DNA from: Corynebacterium sp. Marseille-P4321
Lineage (GTDB): Bacteria; Actinomycetota; Actinomycetes; Mycobacteriales; Mycobacteriaceae
NCBI RefSeq assembly: GCF_903645305.1
Contig: NZ_CAHJXO010000002.1
Coordinates: 1-64,000 of the forward strand
Direction of reading: 5' to 3'
Length of the DNA stretch: 64,000 nt
A program made the translations under genes and the position numbers. The notes under the pieces were generated by a model that was not told the origin of the DNA, made no database searches, and saw only the letters and a list, made by a program, of their open reading frames with translations. Positions 17,312 to 25,471 of the stretch are shown piece after piece (within the stretch, counting starts at the first letter, position 1; each line of letters starts with the position of its first letter).

Positions 17312-19603
17312 CTAGCGGAAGATGTTTCCGATGCCGGTGAGCACGGAGTTTCCCGACCCCGCCAGCGGGTTGTCAGAGACCATGTAGGTCCACGTGGCGC
17401 TCGGGCGTTTCCAACCTGCGTCGGCGAGGTGGGCACCGGAGGCGTCGATAAGCACTTGCTCGAACGTCTCCACCGCCTTGTCCACCGCGCGATTCGCGAG
17501 GTCCTTGAACTCGCGCACGGCAATGCGGTGGTACTCGTCGATCGGGGTTTCGCGGGCGATGGCGCGAAGGTGGATGGACTCGCGCACGTCATCCATGAGC
17601 GCGAGGTGCTCGCTCCACTCCTCATCCAGGTGGAACAGCATGATCTCGCGGGCCGCCTGCTCGAGCACCTCCTGCGGCAAGCCGGAGAGCTCAGCGGCGC
17701 GCTGCGGGCTGCGCTCCGCCAGCTCACGCCAGGCGGTGTCGGTGTCCAGCAGTGCCGCGCGGCGCTCGTCGAGGATGTCGCGGTGGTCTGCGAGCAGCTT
17801 GTTGTACTTCCAGGTCTGCGAGTGAATCTCCAGCAGCTGACCCTCGGTGACGCGTTGGCAGTGCTCCACGAACTGCTGCGCGCGGTTACCGGTCAGGCGC
17901 CCGTCCGGCTCCGGGTGCGCGGAGAAAGATTCGTCCGCGCCTCCGGTGGCAACAATATCGTCCTCCATGGACACGAAGAACAGGCTCAGGCCCGGATCCC
18001 CCTGGCGGCCGGCGCGCCCGCGCAGCTGGTTGTCCAGGCGCGCGGAGCGGTGGCGCGAGGTGCCGATCACCGCGAGGCCCCCCAGCTGCGCCACCTTGTC
18101 GTGGTCCGCCTCGTCCGCGCCACCCAAGCGGATGTCGGTGCCGCGGCCGGCCATCTGGGTGGACACGGTGACCCGGCCGACGTCGCCGGCTTCCGCGATA
18201 ATCCGGGCTTCCTCCGCGTCGTTTTTCGCGTTGAGCACGTTGACGGCGATGCCGCGCTGCTCCAGGGCAGCCGCCAGCGCTTCGGACTCCGCCACGTCGT
18301 GCGTGCCCACCAGTACCGGCTGGCCGTTGGCGTTCAGGTGCGAGATTTCCTCGATGATGGCGCGGTTCTTGTCCGCCATGGTGGCGTAGATGCGGTCCGC
18401 CTCGTCGAAACGCTTCAACTCCTTGGCCCGGTCGATCACGGAGACGTGCAGACCGTAGAACGTGCGCAACTGGTCGGTGGCCTCAACAGCCGTACCCGTC
18501 ATGCCGCAGACGACCGGGTAGCGACGCATAAGCGCCTGCAGCGTGATGGAATCCAGGATGCGGCCGCCTTCGGAGACATCAAGGCCCTCCTTCGCCTCCA
18601 CTGCGGCCTGCAACCCGTCGGGCCAGCGCTGGAGTTCGGCCACGCGACCACGGGAAGCGTCGACAAGCGCAACCTTGCCGTCCTCCACGATGTAGTGCAC
18701 GTCGCGGATCAGCAACGCCTTAGCGTGCAGCGCCAAGTTCACGCGCACAAGCGTGGTGCCGATGTGTTCGTCGGAGTACAGCGAGTCGATGCCAAGCAGG
18801 CGCTCAACCTTCGCCGCGCCCTCGTCGGTAAGGAAGGCGTTTCGCCCCTCCGCGTCGATGGTGTAGTGCTCCTCCTCCACCAGATGCGACACGGCCTCTG
18901 TGATGCGGCCGGTGGCCTGCTGGGAACCCTCCGAACCGGCGAGCACGAGTGGCACCAAGGCTTCGTCGACAAGCACGCTGTCCGCCTCGTCCACCAGCGC
19001 CACGTCCGCAGGCACCTGCACCGTCTGGGAGCGGTCGGTGATCTGGTTGTCGCGCAGGTGGTCGAATCCGATCTCGGTCACCGGCGCGTAGATCACGTCG
19101 CTGCGGTAAGCCGCGACCCTTTCTTCGCGCGTGGAGGACTCGGTCACCGGCGCCACCGTGAGCCCGAAGAATTCCACGAGCGGGCGCATCCACTCCGCGT
19201 CGCGAGCGGCCAGGTAGTTGTTCACCGTGATCACGTGCACGCGCTTGCCGGTGAGCGCAAAACCCGTCGCCGCCATTGCACCCACCAGCGTTTTGCCCTC
19301 GCCGGTGGCCATCTGGATCACGTCGCCTTCTAAAAGACGCAGCACCGCCTGGTTCTGCACCTCGAACGGCGTCATGCCCAGCGTGCGCTGCGAAGCCACG
19401 GACAACCCGGCCAGAAAGCGCGGCTTGTCGGCGATCTCCCCGCCTGCCACTGTGGCGCGGACGGTGACGGCCAGCGCGGCATCGTCGTAAAGCTCAAGCT
19501 CCCCTAAAAGCCCGTGCGCTGCCGCGACGATGCCCTTCGACTTCTTGTTGTTGCGCTCGGAGGTCGAGCCCATCGCCTTCCAAAACCAGTCGAATCTGCC
19601 CAT
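17312..19603 (-). CDS. secA2: Accessory Sec translocase ATPase SecA2
   Basis: A 763-residue SecA paralogue that drives export of a subset of proteins. Motor motifs are present: the Walker A variant ATGEGKTLVGAMA near residue 100, DEAD-like VDEADSVLVDEA, and TQMAGRGTDIRLGG in the second nucleotide-binding fold. It is shorter than the housekeeping SecA and ends without the zinc-binding C-terminal tail (SxCxCxS), both typical of actinobacterial SecA2. The neighbourhood with odhI is conserved in Corynebacterium. It is divergent from the hydrolase-OsmC gene with only 38 bases between them. Confidence 0.93.
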   Translation of the reverse strand: MGRFDWFWKAMGSTSERNNKKSKGIVAAAHGLLGELELYDDAALAVTVRATVAGGEIADKPRFLAGLSVASQRTLGMTPFEVQNQAVLRLLEGDVIQMATGEGKTLVGAMAATGFALTGKRVHVITVNNYLAARDAEWMRPLVEFFGLTVAPVTESSTREERVAAYRSDVIYAPVTEIGFDHLRDNQITDRSQTVQVPADVALVDEADSVLVDEALVPLVLAGSEGSQQATGRITEAVSHLVEEEHYTIDAEGRNAFLTDEGAAKVERLLGIDSLYSDEHIGTTLVRVNLALHAKALLIRDVHYIVEDGKVALVDASRGRVAELQRWPDGLQAAVEAKEGLDVSEGGRILDSITLQALMRRYPVVCGMTGTAVEATDQLRTFYGLHVSVIDRAKELKRFDEADRIYATMADKNRAIIEEISHLNANGQPVLVGTHDVAESEALAAALEQRGIAVNVLNAKNDAEEARIIAEAGDVGRVTVSTQMAGRGTDIRLGGADEADHDKVAQLGGLAVIGTSRHRSARLDNQLRGRAGRQGDPGLSLFFVSMEDDIVATGGADESFSAHPEPDGRLTGNRAQQFVEHCQRVTEGQLLEIHSQTWKYNKLLADHRDILDERRAALLDTDTAWRELAERSPQRAAELSGLPQEVLEQAAREIMLFHLDEEWSEHLALMDDVRESIHLRAIARETPIDEYHRIAVREFKDLANRAVDKAVETFEQVLIDASGAHLADAGWKRPSATWTYMVSDNPLAGSGNSVLTGIGNIFR
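17443..17453 (-). repeat. GCTTATCGACG word, copy 3
   Basis: Inside secA2, read as CTT-ATC-GAC (Leu-Ile-Asp). Confidence 0.85.
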
Positions 19604-19629
19604 GGCGAACCAGCTTAACCGTCTTGGCC

Positions 19630-19635
19630 TATCTT
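19630..19635 (+). promoter_or_regulatory. -10 box of the hydrolase-OsmC gene
   Basis: TATCTT six bases before ATG 19642, pointing to a leaderless transcript. No good -35 is seen. Confidence 0.45.
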
Positions 19636-19641
19636 TTAATC

Positions 19642-20868
19642 ATGCTTTCAATGAATGTGACGGTGCCCTCCTCCAAAGGCCACATGATGGCCGGAACGAT
19701 CGACCGCCCCGACGGACCGGCCGAGACGTACGCGATTTTCGCCCACTGCTTCGCCGGATCGCGCCACACCCCGGGTGCTTCCCGCATTTCGAAGCGGCTC
19801 ACCGAACACGGTATTGCCACTCTGCGCTTCGACTTCCCAGGCCTGGGCCAGTCCGAGGGCGAGTTCCGCGACACCTCCTTCTCCGAAAACGTCGACGACA
19901 TCGTCGCCGCCGCACTTTGGATGGAGGAGCACTACAAGGCCCCGCAACTGCTCATGGGCCACTCCCTGGGTGGCGCCGCGACGCTGAAGGCCGCGACCCG
20001 CCCCGAGCTGAAGAAGATGATCAAGGCCGTGGCCACCGTCGGCGCACCCTTTGACCCCGCACACTCGGTATTGCACTACGCCGACAAGATCGGCGACGCA
20101 GACCGCGACGGCTCCGTGCCCGTCATCCTGGGCGGGCGCGAACTGATCATCTCCCGCGAATTCCTGGAGGATCTCGCGGTGACCAACCCGGAAACCTACC
20201 TACCCACCCTGCGCAAGCCGCTGCTTTTGGTGCACTCGCCTATCGACGTCACCGTTGGCATCGACAACGCCCAGACAATTTTCCAGCTCGCCCGCTACCC
20301 GAAGTCCTTGATGAGCTTGGACAAGGCCGACCACCTGCTCACCCGCCAGGGCACGGCGCAGCGCGCCGCCGACATCATCGGCTCTTGGGCGAAGCAGTTC
20401 ATCGAGCCCTACTTCGTGCCAGTGGAGACCACCGACACCAACGCCGTGTCTTATTCGGCGCGCGGCACGAAGTACGGCGACGTGGTGCGCACCTCCAACC
20501 GAGCGATTACCACCGACCGTTCGAAGAACACCGGCGGCAAGGGCCAGGGCGTGACCTCCACGGGCCTGTACATGTCGGCGCTCGCGGTATCGTGCTCGCA
20601 GGCCGTGCGCGAGGCGGCAAAGGGCATGAAGCTTGACGACGTCCGCGTCGAAGTCAACCACAACGGCGACGGCACATTCACCCGCACAATCACCCTGTAC
20701 GGCGATCTTTCCGATGAGCAGGTGGAAACCCTGCGCGCCGCCGGCGCCGCCTCCACAGTGGACGGGTACGTGGAGAAGGGCGAGATTGCCACGGTGGCCG
20801 AGACGGCTTCGCTGGAGCGGCGCCGCCGCCAGAACAAGCTGCACCGCGCCGAGCGCCTGGGTAAGTAA
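19642..20868 (+). CDS. Bifunctional alpha/beta hydrolase-OsmC family protein
   Basis: Fusion of two domains in 408 residues. The first (about 1-260) is an alpha/beta hydrolase with oxyanion motif HCFAG and nucleophile elbow GHSLGG. The second (about 275-400) is an OsmC/Ohr-like domain with a single conserved-type cysteine (LAVSCSQAVREAA). OsmC proteins reduce organic peroxides with a cysteine pair, so one cysteine suggests a modified chemistry or another role. The same fusion is known in many bacteria but its substrate is not established. The start ATG 19642 fits a leaderless promoter; ATG 19651 in frame is an alternative. Confidence 0.85.
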   Translation: MLSMNVTVPSSKGHMMAGTIDRPDGPAETYAIFAHCFAGSRHTPGASRISKRLTEHGIATLRFDFPGLGQSEGEFRDTSFSENVDDIVAAALWMEEHYKAPQLLMGHSLGGAATLKAATRPELKKMIKAVATVGAPFDPAHSVLHYADKIGDADRDGSVPVILGGRELIISREFLEDLAVTNPETYLPTLRKPLLLVHSPIDVTVGIDNAQTIFQLARYPKSLMSLDKADHLLTRQGTAQRAADIIGSWAKQFIEPYFVPVETTDTNAVSYSARGTKYGDVVRTSNRAITTDRSKNTGGKGQGVTSTGLYMSALAVSCSQAVREAAKGMKLDDVRVEVNHNGDGTFTRTITLYGDLSDEQVETLRAAGAASTVDGYVEKGEIATVAETASLERRRRQNKLHRAERLGK

Positions 20869-20871
20869 CCC

Positions 20872-21273
20872 GTGGTTGGCATGAGTGGGCTGTGGCCCGA
20901 CGTTCGCGGGTTGTGCCCCTGCGGACTCGGCCTGCCCTACGAGGCCTGCTGCGGGCGCTACATCACGGGCGACGCTTCCGCCCCCACTGCGGAGGCGTTG
21001 ATGCGCTCGCGCTACACCGCGTTTGTGGTGGGCGACGCTGCGTACCTTGAGCGGACGTGGGCGGCAGAAACACGCCCGGCGGAGATGCACGTGGACCCCG
21101 CCGGCGAGCCCTTCCACCGGCTGGTGATCCTGGACACCCAGGCCGGCGGCCCGTTCGACGCTGAGGGCGTAGTAGAGTTCGCGGCCTACTACCCCGGCGG
21201 CGTGCAACGCGAGCGCTCCCGCTTCACCCGCGAGGACGGGCGGTGGGTGTACCACGACGGCACCGTGGGGTGA
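20872..21273 (+). CDS. YchJ-family protein with SEC-C metal-binding motif
   Basis: A 133-residue protein of the YchJ/UPF0225 family. The N-terminal SEC-C zinc-binding motif is readable as CPCGLGLPYEACCGRY, followed by the typical EALMRSRYTAFVVGDAAYL segment. The function is unknown; zinc binding is inferred from the motif. It begins three bases after the hydrolase-OsmC gene (GTG 20872, or ATG 20881) and is probably translationally coupled to it. Confidence 0.88.
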   Translation: MVGMSGLWPDVRGLCPCGLGLPYEACCGRYITGDASAPTAEALMRSRYTAFVVGDAAYLERTWAAETRPAEMHVDPAGEPFHRLVILDTQAGGPFDAEGVVEFAAYYPGGVQRERSRFTREDGRWVYHDGTVG

Positions 21274-21319
21274 CCTGCCGGTTTCCAGCTGGCCGGTGCC
21301 GTGTTGTAACATCGACCGA

Positions 21320-21351
21320 GTTACAAACATTGCATATATGCAATTTGTAAC
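21320..21351. repeat. Long AT-rich palindrome before tRNA-Pro
   Basis: A perfect 16-bp core palindrome ATTGCATATATGCAAT is enclosed by GTTACAA on the left and TTGTAAC on the right, with a two-base bulge. It ends four bases before the tRNA gene. An additional TTGTAAC lies at 21304-21310. It may overlap the tRNA promoter, act as an operator, or mark a recombination site. Confidence 0.6.
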
Positions 21352-21355
21352 TGAA

Positions 21356-21429
21356 CGGGCTGTGGCGCAGTTTGGTAGCGCACCACACTGGGGGTGTGGG
21401 GGTCGCAGGTTCAAATCCTGTCAGTCCGA
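21356..21429 (+). tRNA. tRNA-Pro (anticodon GGG)
   Basis: The 74-base gene folds as a standard cloverleaf: acceptor stem CGGGCTG with CAGTCCG (one G-U), D-arm GCGC/GCGC, anticodon stem CCACA/TGTGG with loop CTGGGGG (anticodon GGG at 34-36), and T-arm GCAGG-TTCAAAT-CCTGT. CCA is not encoded; discriminator A is at 21429. Confidence 0.93.
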
Positions 21430-21541
21430 CAAAGTTTTAGTTGCGGTCGGGGGATTTCATGCCAACCTTGGGTTTAGTACATCTGGGGGTATTTTATTCA
21501 CATTTACCTGCACTTATTTCCGGGTTGACAGCGGGTAGTGA
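21430..21541. other. AT-richer spacer between tRNA-Pro and truncated gene
   Basis: No gene is supported here. Composition is visibly richer in A and T than the surroundings, and the coding frame that follows stops at TGA 21539. It looks like a junction left by a deletion or insertion. Confidence 0.4.
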
Positions 21542-22033
21542 TTTCAATGCGCTCAAAAAGAAGCTCAGGACGCGCAGATCAAGAAGCTCAATACCGAGTT
21601 CGATCTGCTCATTCTTCGTCTCAAGGAGGTCGAGACCAGGCTCAACACCGGCGTCGGCAAGTGCGTCGGCACCATTGGTGGCTCGCTGCTGGCGCTCATC
21701 CCGGCAGCTGCGCTGCAGTCCCAGCTGATTGGTGGCTCGAAGAACCCGGTCATCGATAACGCGATCCGTGACGCGCAGAAGCAGCTCGGCGTATTCAACC
21801 CGGAGCTGGCGCGCTTCGTGGACCAGAACCGTGGCGCTATCACCGCAGGCCTGGTTGGCCTTGGTGTGATCCCGCTGCTGTTCGTTCCGGAGCTGTGCGG
21901 TGACGCTTCCATCGGCGAAGCAATCACTCAGCCTCTGTCCAGCGAGATCCAGAACCGTAGCGATGCCCGCGAGCAGGAGCAGAGCGTACCGGCCGGCGAT
22001 GCTTCGGACGCTGCGGAGAACGCTAACGCATAA
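21542..22033 (+). pseudogene. 3' remnant of a corynebacterial surface-protein gene
   Basis: One open frame of 163 codons ends at TAA 22031-22033 but has no ATG, GTG or TTG until GTG 21818. Nevertheless the upstream part is plainly coding: an amphipathic helix (QIKKLNTEFDLLILRLKEVE) leads to KCVGTIGGSLLALIP, then QKQLGVFNPELARFVDQNR, then hydrophobic GLVGLGVIPLLFVPELCG and a polar tail. This layout, two hydrophobic stretches bracketed by cysteines with a QLG(I/V)FNP block between, resembles the C-terminal anchoring module of long corynebacterial adhesin-like proteins, as I recall them. The large N-terminal part is missing. A short protein from GTG 21818 (71 residues) is possible but would be only the tail. 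Confidence 0.55.
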
Positions 22034-22071
22034 GCACCCCGCCGCGTAGCGCGCTCACCGGCGCACACATC

Positions 22072-22105
22072 AACCCCGATCTCCTTTGAGGAGGTCGGGG
22101 TTTTG
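22072..22105 (+). terminator. Terminator after the surface-protein remnant
   Basis: CCCCGATCTCC paired with GGAGGTCGGGG (one G-T), followed by TTTT. An intact terminator supports the view that a full gene once stood here. Confidence 0.8.
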
Positions 22106-22115
22106 TGCGGGAGCT

Positions 22116-22126
22116 CGTCGATAAGC
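22116..22126 (-). repeat. GCTTATCGACG word, copy 4
   Basis: Intergenic, beginning one base past the gamma-carbonic anhydrase stop codon. It forms the loop of a 7-bp inverted repeat GGGAGCT/AGCTCCC (about 22110-22137). Confidence 0.85.
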
Positions 22127-22127
22127 A

Positions 22128-22670
22128 TTAGCTCCCTTCACACTCCGAGCGATCCACAAGCGTGTAGCTCTCCGCGGCGCGCTTGCCCAGCTCAACGTAG
22201 TACGCCGCGTGCTTCAACCGCGCTTCGTAGGTCTCGGGCTCCAGCTCGCGCTTCACCTTCGCCGGCACACCCGCGGCAAGGGAGAACGGCGGGATCTGTT
22301 GGTCCTGCAGCACCACTGCCCCACCGCCGACGATGCTGCCGCGGCCCACGCGGGCGCGGGAGAGCACCGTAGAGCTCATCCCAATCAGGCAACCGGCCTC
22401 GATGTGGCAGCCGTGCACCATGGCCTGGTGGCCCACGGTGACGTCTTCCTCCAGCACCGTGTCGTGGCCGGTTTCCACGTGCACGATGGTGCCGTCCTGG
22501 ATGTTTGCGCGCGCCCCGATGCGGATGCCGCCGACGTCGCCGCGCAGCACCACGCCGGGCCAAATGTTTACGTCCTCGGCGATCTCCACGTCGCCGATGA
22601 TTACGCAGCCTGGCGCGAGGAACGCCGAGGGGTGGATTTTCGGTGTCTTACCTTCAAAGCTGTAGATCAT
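22128..22670 (-). CDS. Gamma-class carbonic anhydrase family protein
   Basis: A 180-residue left-handed beta-helix protein of hexapeptide repeats (IGDVEIAEDVNIWPGVVLRGDVGGIRIGARANIQDG and so on; repeats fill residues 10-140). The three zinc-ligand histidines of the gamma-carbonic anhydrase family are recognisable in VHVETGHD and TVGHQAMVHGC. Many such proteins lack measured activity, so CO2 hydration is inferred. The start at ATG 22670 shares the ATGGTGCGCATGA cassette with gnd and steA; TTTAAT at 22678-22683 lies seven bases upstream. Confidence 0.88.
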   Translation of the reverse strand: MIYSFEGKTPKIHPSAFLAPGCVIIGDVEIAEDVNIWPGVVLRGDVGGIRIGARANIQDGTIVHVETGHDTVLEEDVTVGHQAMVHGCHIEAGCLIGMSSTVLSRARVGRGSIVGGGAVVLQDQQIPPFSLAAGVPAKVKRELEPETYEARLKHAAYYVELGKRAAESYTLVDRSECEGS

Positions 22671-22724
22671 GCGCACCATTAAACCGGGTTGCGCAGCCAG
22701 TTGTCTGCCAATCGTGGGCGCGGC

Positions 22725-23657
22725 TTAACACACCACGCGAAGCGTGCCCGGGATGACCTCGAAGGCGGCGCGGGTGACTTTTCCTGCGGAATCGCCGTCC
22801 AGCTCGAGCGGCTCCGGGGTGGAAAACTCCAGCTCCAAGCGGCGCCCCTGCAGGTAGTCCAACGCGTGTGGGGCGCGGGCGGGCTCCAAGTTCACGGTGC
22901 GGCGCGCGGAGTCGGCCACTAGCTTCGCGCCGATTGCGCCCCAACTTGCCACATGCTGTGGGCGCATCACCACGGCGTCTAGGAGTCCATCGTCTACCTC
23001 CGCATCCGGCAACAGCGGCATGCCCGCGATGATGTCGCCGCAGTTGCCCACGATGCAGGTGTGGATCGACGCGTCGTCTGCGGGTCCGCCGTCAACGGTC
23101 ATTCCCACGTCGATGCGGTTGCCGCCGCCGAGGGCGCGGAAAACTGCTGGCACGTATGCTGCGGCGCCTATACGGGCTTTCCACTGCTCGTCGGTGTAGT
23201 GGATCATGCCCGCGTCCACACCCACGCCCGCCATGACGGCGAAGCCGGAGTGGGCGGTCTCCCCGTCGGGGAACGTCAGCTCTGCACGGCACAGGTCGAT
23301 GAGCCGCTTGTCGCCCTCGAAGATGCGGCGCACCGCGGCGCCCGTCGAGAGCGGAATGCCCAGGTTTCGTGCGAGCAGGTTGCCGGTGCCTCCGGGCACG
23401 ATCCCCATCGCGGTCTCAGAGCCGGAGACGGCCAGCGCCACCATGCGCACCGTGCCGTCGCCGCCTGCCGCGATCACCAGGTCAGCCCCGTCCTCCACAG
23501 CCTTGTCCGCCTGGGCGAAACCCGGGTCCTCCACGTTCGTCTCGGCCCACCGCAGCGTGTCTTCGGGGCCGAGGTAGCGCTCGAGGTGGCGCGACAGCTG
23601 TTCGCGCCCGATTTTCACCGGGTTGTACACAACGGCAATGTCGCGGGAGGCATTCAC
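22725..23657 (-). CDS. Diacylglycerol kinase family lipid kinase
   Basis: A 310-residue protein of the DAGK/NAD-kinase-like superfamily, phosphorylating a lipid (diacylglycerol or a sphingosine-like acceptor) with ATP. The N-terminal VVYNPVK and the nucleotide motif AAGGDGTVRMV plus GIVPGGTGNLLARNL are conserved. The start is given as GTG 23657, because TACGGT (minus strand, 23665-23670) lies seven bases upstream as in other leaderless genes here; an ATG three codons earlier is possible. Confidence 0.88.
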   Translation of the reverse strand: MNASRDIAVVYNPVKIGREQLSRHLERYLGPEDTLRWAETNVEDPGFAQADKAVEDGADLVIAAGGDGTVRMVALAVSGSETAMGIVPGGTGNLLARNLGIPLSTGAAVRRIFEGDKRLIDLCRAELTFPDGETAHSGFAVMAGVGVDAGMIHYTDEQWKARIGAAAYVPAVFRALGGGNRIDVGMTVDGGPADDASIHTCIVGNCGDIIAGMPLLPDAEVDDGLLDAVVMRPQHVASWGAIGAKLVADSARRTVNLEPARAPHALDYLQGRRLELEFSTPEPLELDGDSAGKVTRAAFEVIPGTLRVVC

Positions 23658-23687
23658 CCGGCCCACCGTACAGCAGATATACGCGGG

Positions 23688-24617
23688 CTAGTTGTAGCCG
23701 ACGCCGAAGAACTTCAGCTGGGCACGTGTGGCGAAACCGGCCGGTGCGGTGCCCGATTTGTCGCCGACCCCGCCCGGCCACGTGTGCAGCCCGCCCTCGA
23801 TGCGGTAGTGCACTGTGGCGGCGTCGCAATCGTCCCAGGCGATCCTGGTGATCTCCGCGGTGACCTCAATGTCTTCTTCGCGCCCCGCGCAGTGGTTGCG
23901 TCGGGCCGTTTCCTCCAGCATCTCCTGAGTGGATTCGTACACCGATTCGTGGCGCTCGCCGCCCTGGTAAGAAATAATGCTGTCGTCGGTGCCGTGGAAG
24001 TCGATGAGCTTCATGGGAATCTGAGAGCAGCCTTCCGAGACATGCTCGTAGAACGCCGCGGACACCGTGGCCACGCCGGTGAAGTCCTGCGGGCGCTGGC
24101 ACCCCAGGTAGGCCGCGAACCCGCCGCCGTTGGACATGCCGGTGGCGAACACCCGCGCCCTATCCACGGAGAACTCCCGGCTCAACTCGTCCAACACCTC
24201 GTCCACGAAGGCGAGATCCTGCTCCCCGCTCGTCTTCGCGTACGGCGCGGGCGCCCAAGCGTTGCCCACACCGGACATGTACGCCACCAGCGCGTCGGCG
24301 CGATCCAGCCGGGAGGCGCGGCGCGTTGTCTCCGGGTCCTCGCGGTAGCCGTGGAACGCGAAGATCACCGGCAAGCGGTCACGCTGGCGCGCGCCGGCGG
24401 GCAGGGAGAGCACATACTTGCGGTCCAGCCCTGCGGCCTTAATCGTGCGGCGCTCTATCCCGGGTTTCGCCCATGGCTCTACCTCGCGCACCTCGTCGCG
24501 CGGAGCCTCGGCGACGGTACTGAACGCCGGTTCCGGAAGCTCGTCTACCGCGGTGCACGAAGCAGACTGCCAGCACACGGCGGCGAGCAAAATGGCGCGG
24601 AGTTTCTTCGACCTCAC
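23688..24617 (-). CDS. Secreted LpqC-like esterase (PHB-depolymerase family)
   Basis: A 309-residue alpha/beta hydrolase of the esterase-PHB-depolymerase / LpqC family. The N-terminus is a signal peptide (RSKKLRAILLAAVCW) ending at SASC, an imperfect lipobox, so it is either a lipoprotein or a secreted enzyme. The oxyanion region is FAFHGYRED and the nucleophile motif GMSNGG; a histidine near the end (GLHTWPGG) completes the triad. The natural ester is unknown. The gene starts with GTG and is divergent from the methyltransferase with 43 bases between them. A paralogue lies just beyond that gene. Confidence 0.82.
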   Translation of the reverse strand: MRSKKLRAILLAAVCWQSASCTAVDELPEPAFSTVAEAPRDEVREVEPWAKPGIERRTIKAAGLDRKYVLSLPAGARQRDRLPVIFAFHGYREDPETTRRASRLDRADALVAYMSGVGNAWAPAPYAKTSGEQDLAFVDEVLDELSREFSVDRARVFATGMSNGGGFAAYLGCQRPQDFTGVATVSAAFYEHVSEGCSQIPMKLIDFHGTDDSIISYQGGERHESVYESTQEMLEETARRNHCAGREEDIEVTAEITRIAWDDCDAATVHYRIEGGLHTWPGGVGDKSGTAPAGFATRAQLKFFGVGYN

Positions 24618-24646
24618 GCGCGAGCTTTCCGGACAAACACGACAGG

Positions 24647-24652
24647 TAGATT
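24647..24652 (+). promoter_or_regulatory. -10 box of the methyltransferase gene
   Basis: TAGATT eight bases before ATG 24661, again suggesting a leaderless transcript. Confidence 0.35.
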
Positions 24653-24660
24653 AGCGGATT

Positions 24661-25452
24661 ATGCACGCAAGCGAAACGCAACCAGGTCCCAGCCGCAAAC
24701 CCGGACCCAGTTTCCGAGACGCCACCCACCGCACGCTTGGCGCCGGGGCGTTCGCCCGCGATGCGCGCCGCTACGATGCGGCGCGGCCGGGATACCCGGC
24801 AGGCGTCGTTAAGCTTGTGCCCAATGCCGGAGTGACGTGCGACATCGGGGCAGGCACGGGCAAGTTGACGCAATTGCTTATCGACGCCTCCGTAGCCACC
24901 TCCATCTACGCCTGCGACCCCTCCCCCGACATGGCCCGCACCTTGCGCGCGAACCTGCCCGGCGTACCCGTGTGGCGCGCCACCGCCGAAGCCACAGCAC
25001 TCGCCGACCAATCTGTGGACACCCTCACCTACGCCCAAACCTGGCACTGGGTAGACGCCCACGCCGCCAGCGCGGAGGCCAACCGGGTGGTGCGTGACGG
25101 CGGCGTACTGCTGCTGTGCTGGAACACCCTCGCCGTGCACCACCCCTGGGTGCTGCGACTCAGCCGCATCATGCACTCCGGAGACGTGCAACGCGAGGGC
25201 TTCTACCCACAAGTCGACGCCCCGTGGGAACTTGCGGGCGAACTGCGCGAAGAGTGGGTGGACATGATCGAGGTGGAGCACTGCTTCGAGCTCATGGCCA
25301 CGCGCTCCTACTGGCTCAAGGCGAATCCTGCGGTGCGCGAGAAGATGCGGGCGAACCTTTCCTGGTACCTCTACGAGCGCCTCGGGTTCGAGCCCGGGCA
25401 GATCATCCCGCTGCCGTACCGCACCGACGCGTTCGTCTACCGGCGCGGGTAG
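24661..25452 (+). CDS. Class I SAM-dependent methyltransferase
   Basis: A 263-residue methyltransferase of the type 11 group. Motif I CDIGAGTGKLTQLL (about residues 60-73) binds SAM, motif II is YACDPSPDM, and a post-motif block DTLTYAQTWHWVDAHAA follows. Acceptor substrate is unknown. It is inserted between two divergent or convergent paralogous esterases, which might hint at a shared pathway, but no operon link exists. It contains a GCTTATCGACG word at 24876. Confidence 0.88.
   Translation: MHASETQPGPSRKPGPSFRDATHRTLGAGAFARDARRYDAARPGYPAGVVKLVPNAGVTCDIGAGTGKLTQLLIDASVATSIYACDPSPDMARTLRANLPGVPVWRATAEATALADQSVDTLTYAQTWHWVDAHAASAEANRVVRDGGVLLLCWNTLAVHHPWVLRLSRIMHSGDVQREGFYPQVDAPWELAGELREEWVDMIEVEHCFELMATRSYWLKANPAVREKMRANLSWYLYERLGFEPGQIIPLPYRTDAFVYRRG
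24870..24892 (+). repeat. 23-bp exact repeat, copy A
   Basis: This 23-base stretch is identical to 31878-31900. It includes the GCTTATCGACG word with matching flanks on both sides. Here it is inside the methyltransferase gene (QLLIDAS). Confidence 0.85.
24876..24886 (+). repeat. GCTTATCGACG word, copy 5
   Basis: Inside the methyltransferase gene, phase Leu-Ile-Asp. Confidence 0.85.
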
Positions 25453-25471
25453 GCGGCGCCTGCGCTGAGAG

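Noticed and set aside
15526-19333. Plus-strand frames of 562 and 689 codons opposite ftsR-odhI and secA2
   Set aside because: They are His-, Arg- and Val-rich shadows of the minus-strand genes, without domains or ribosome-binding sites.
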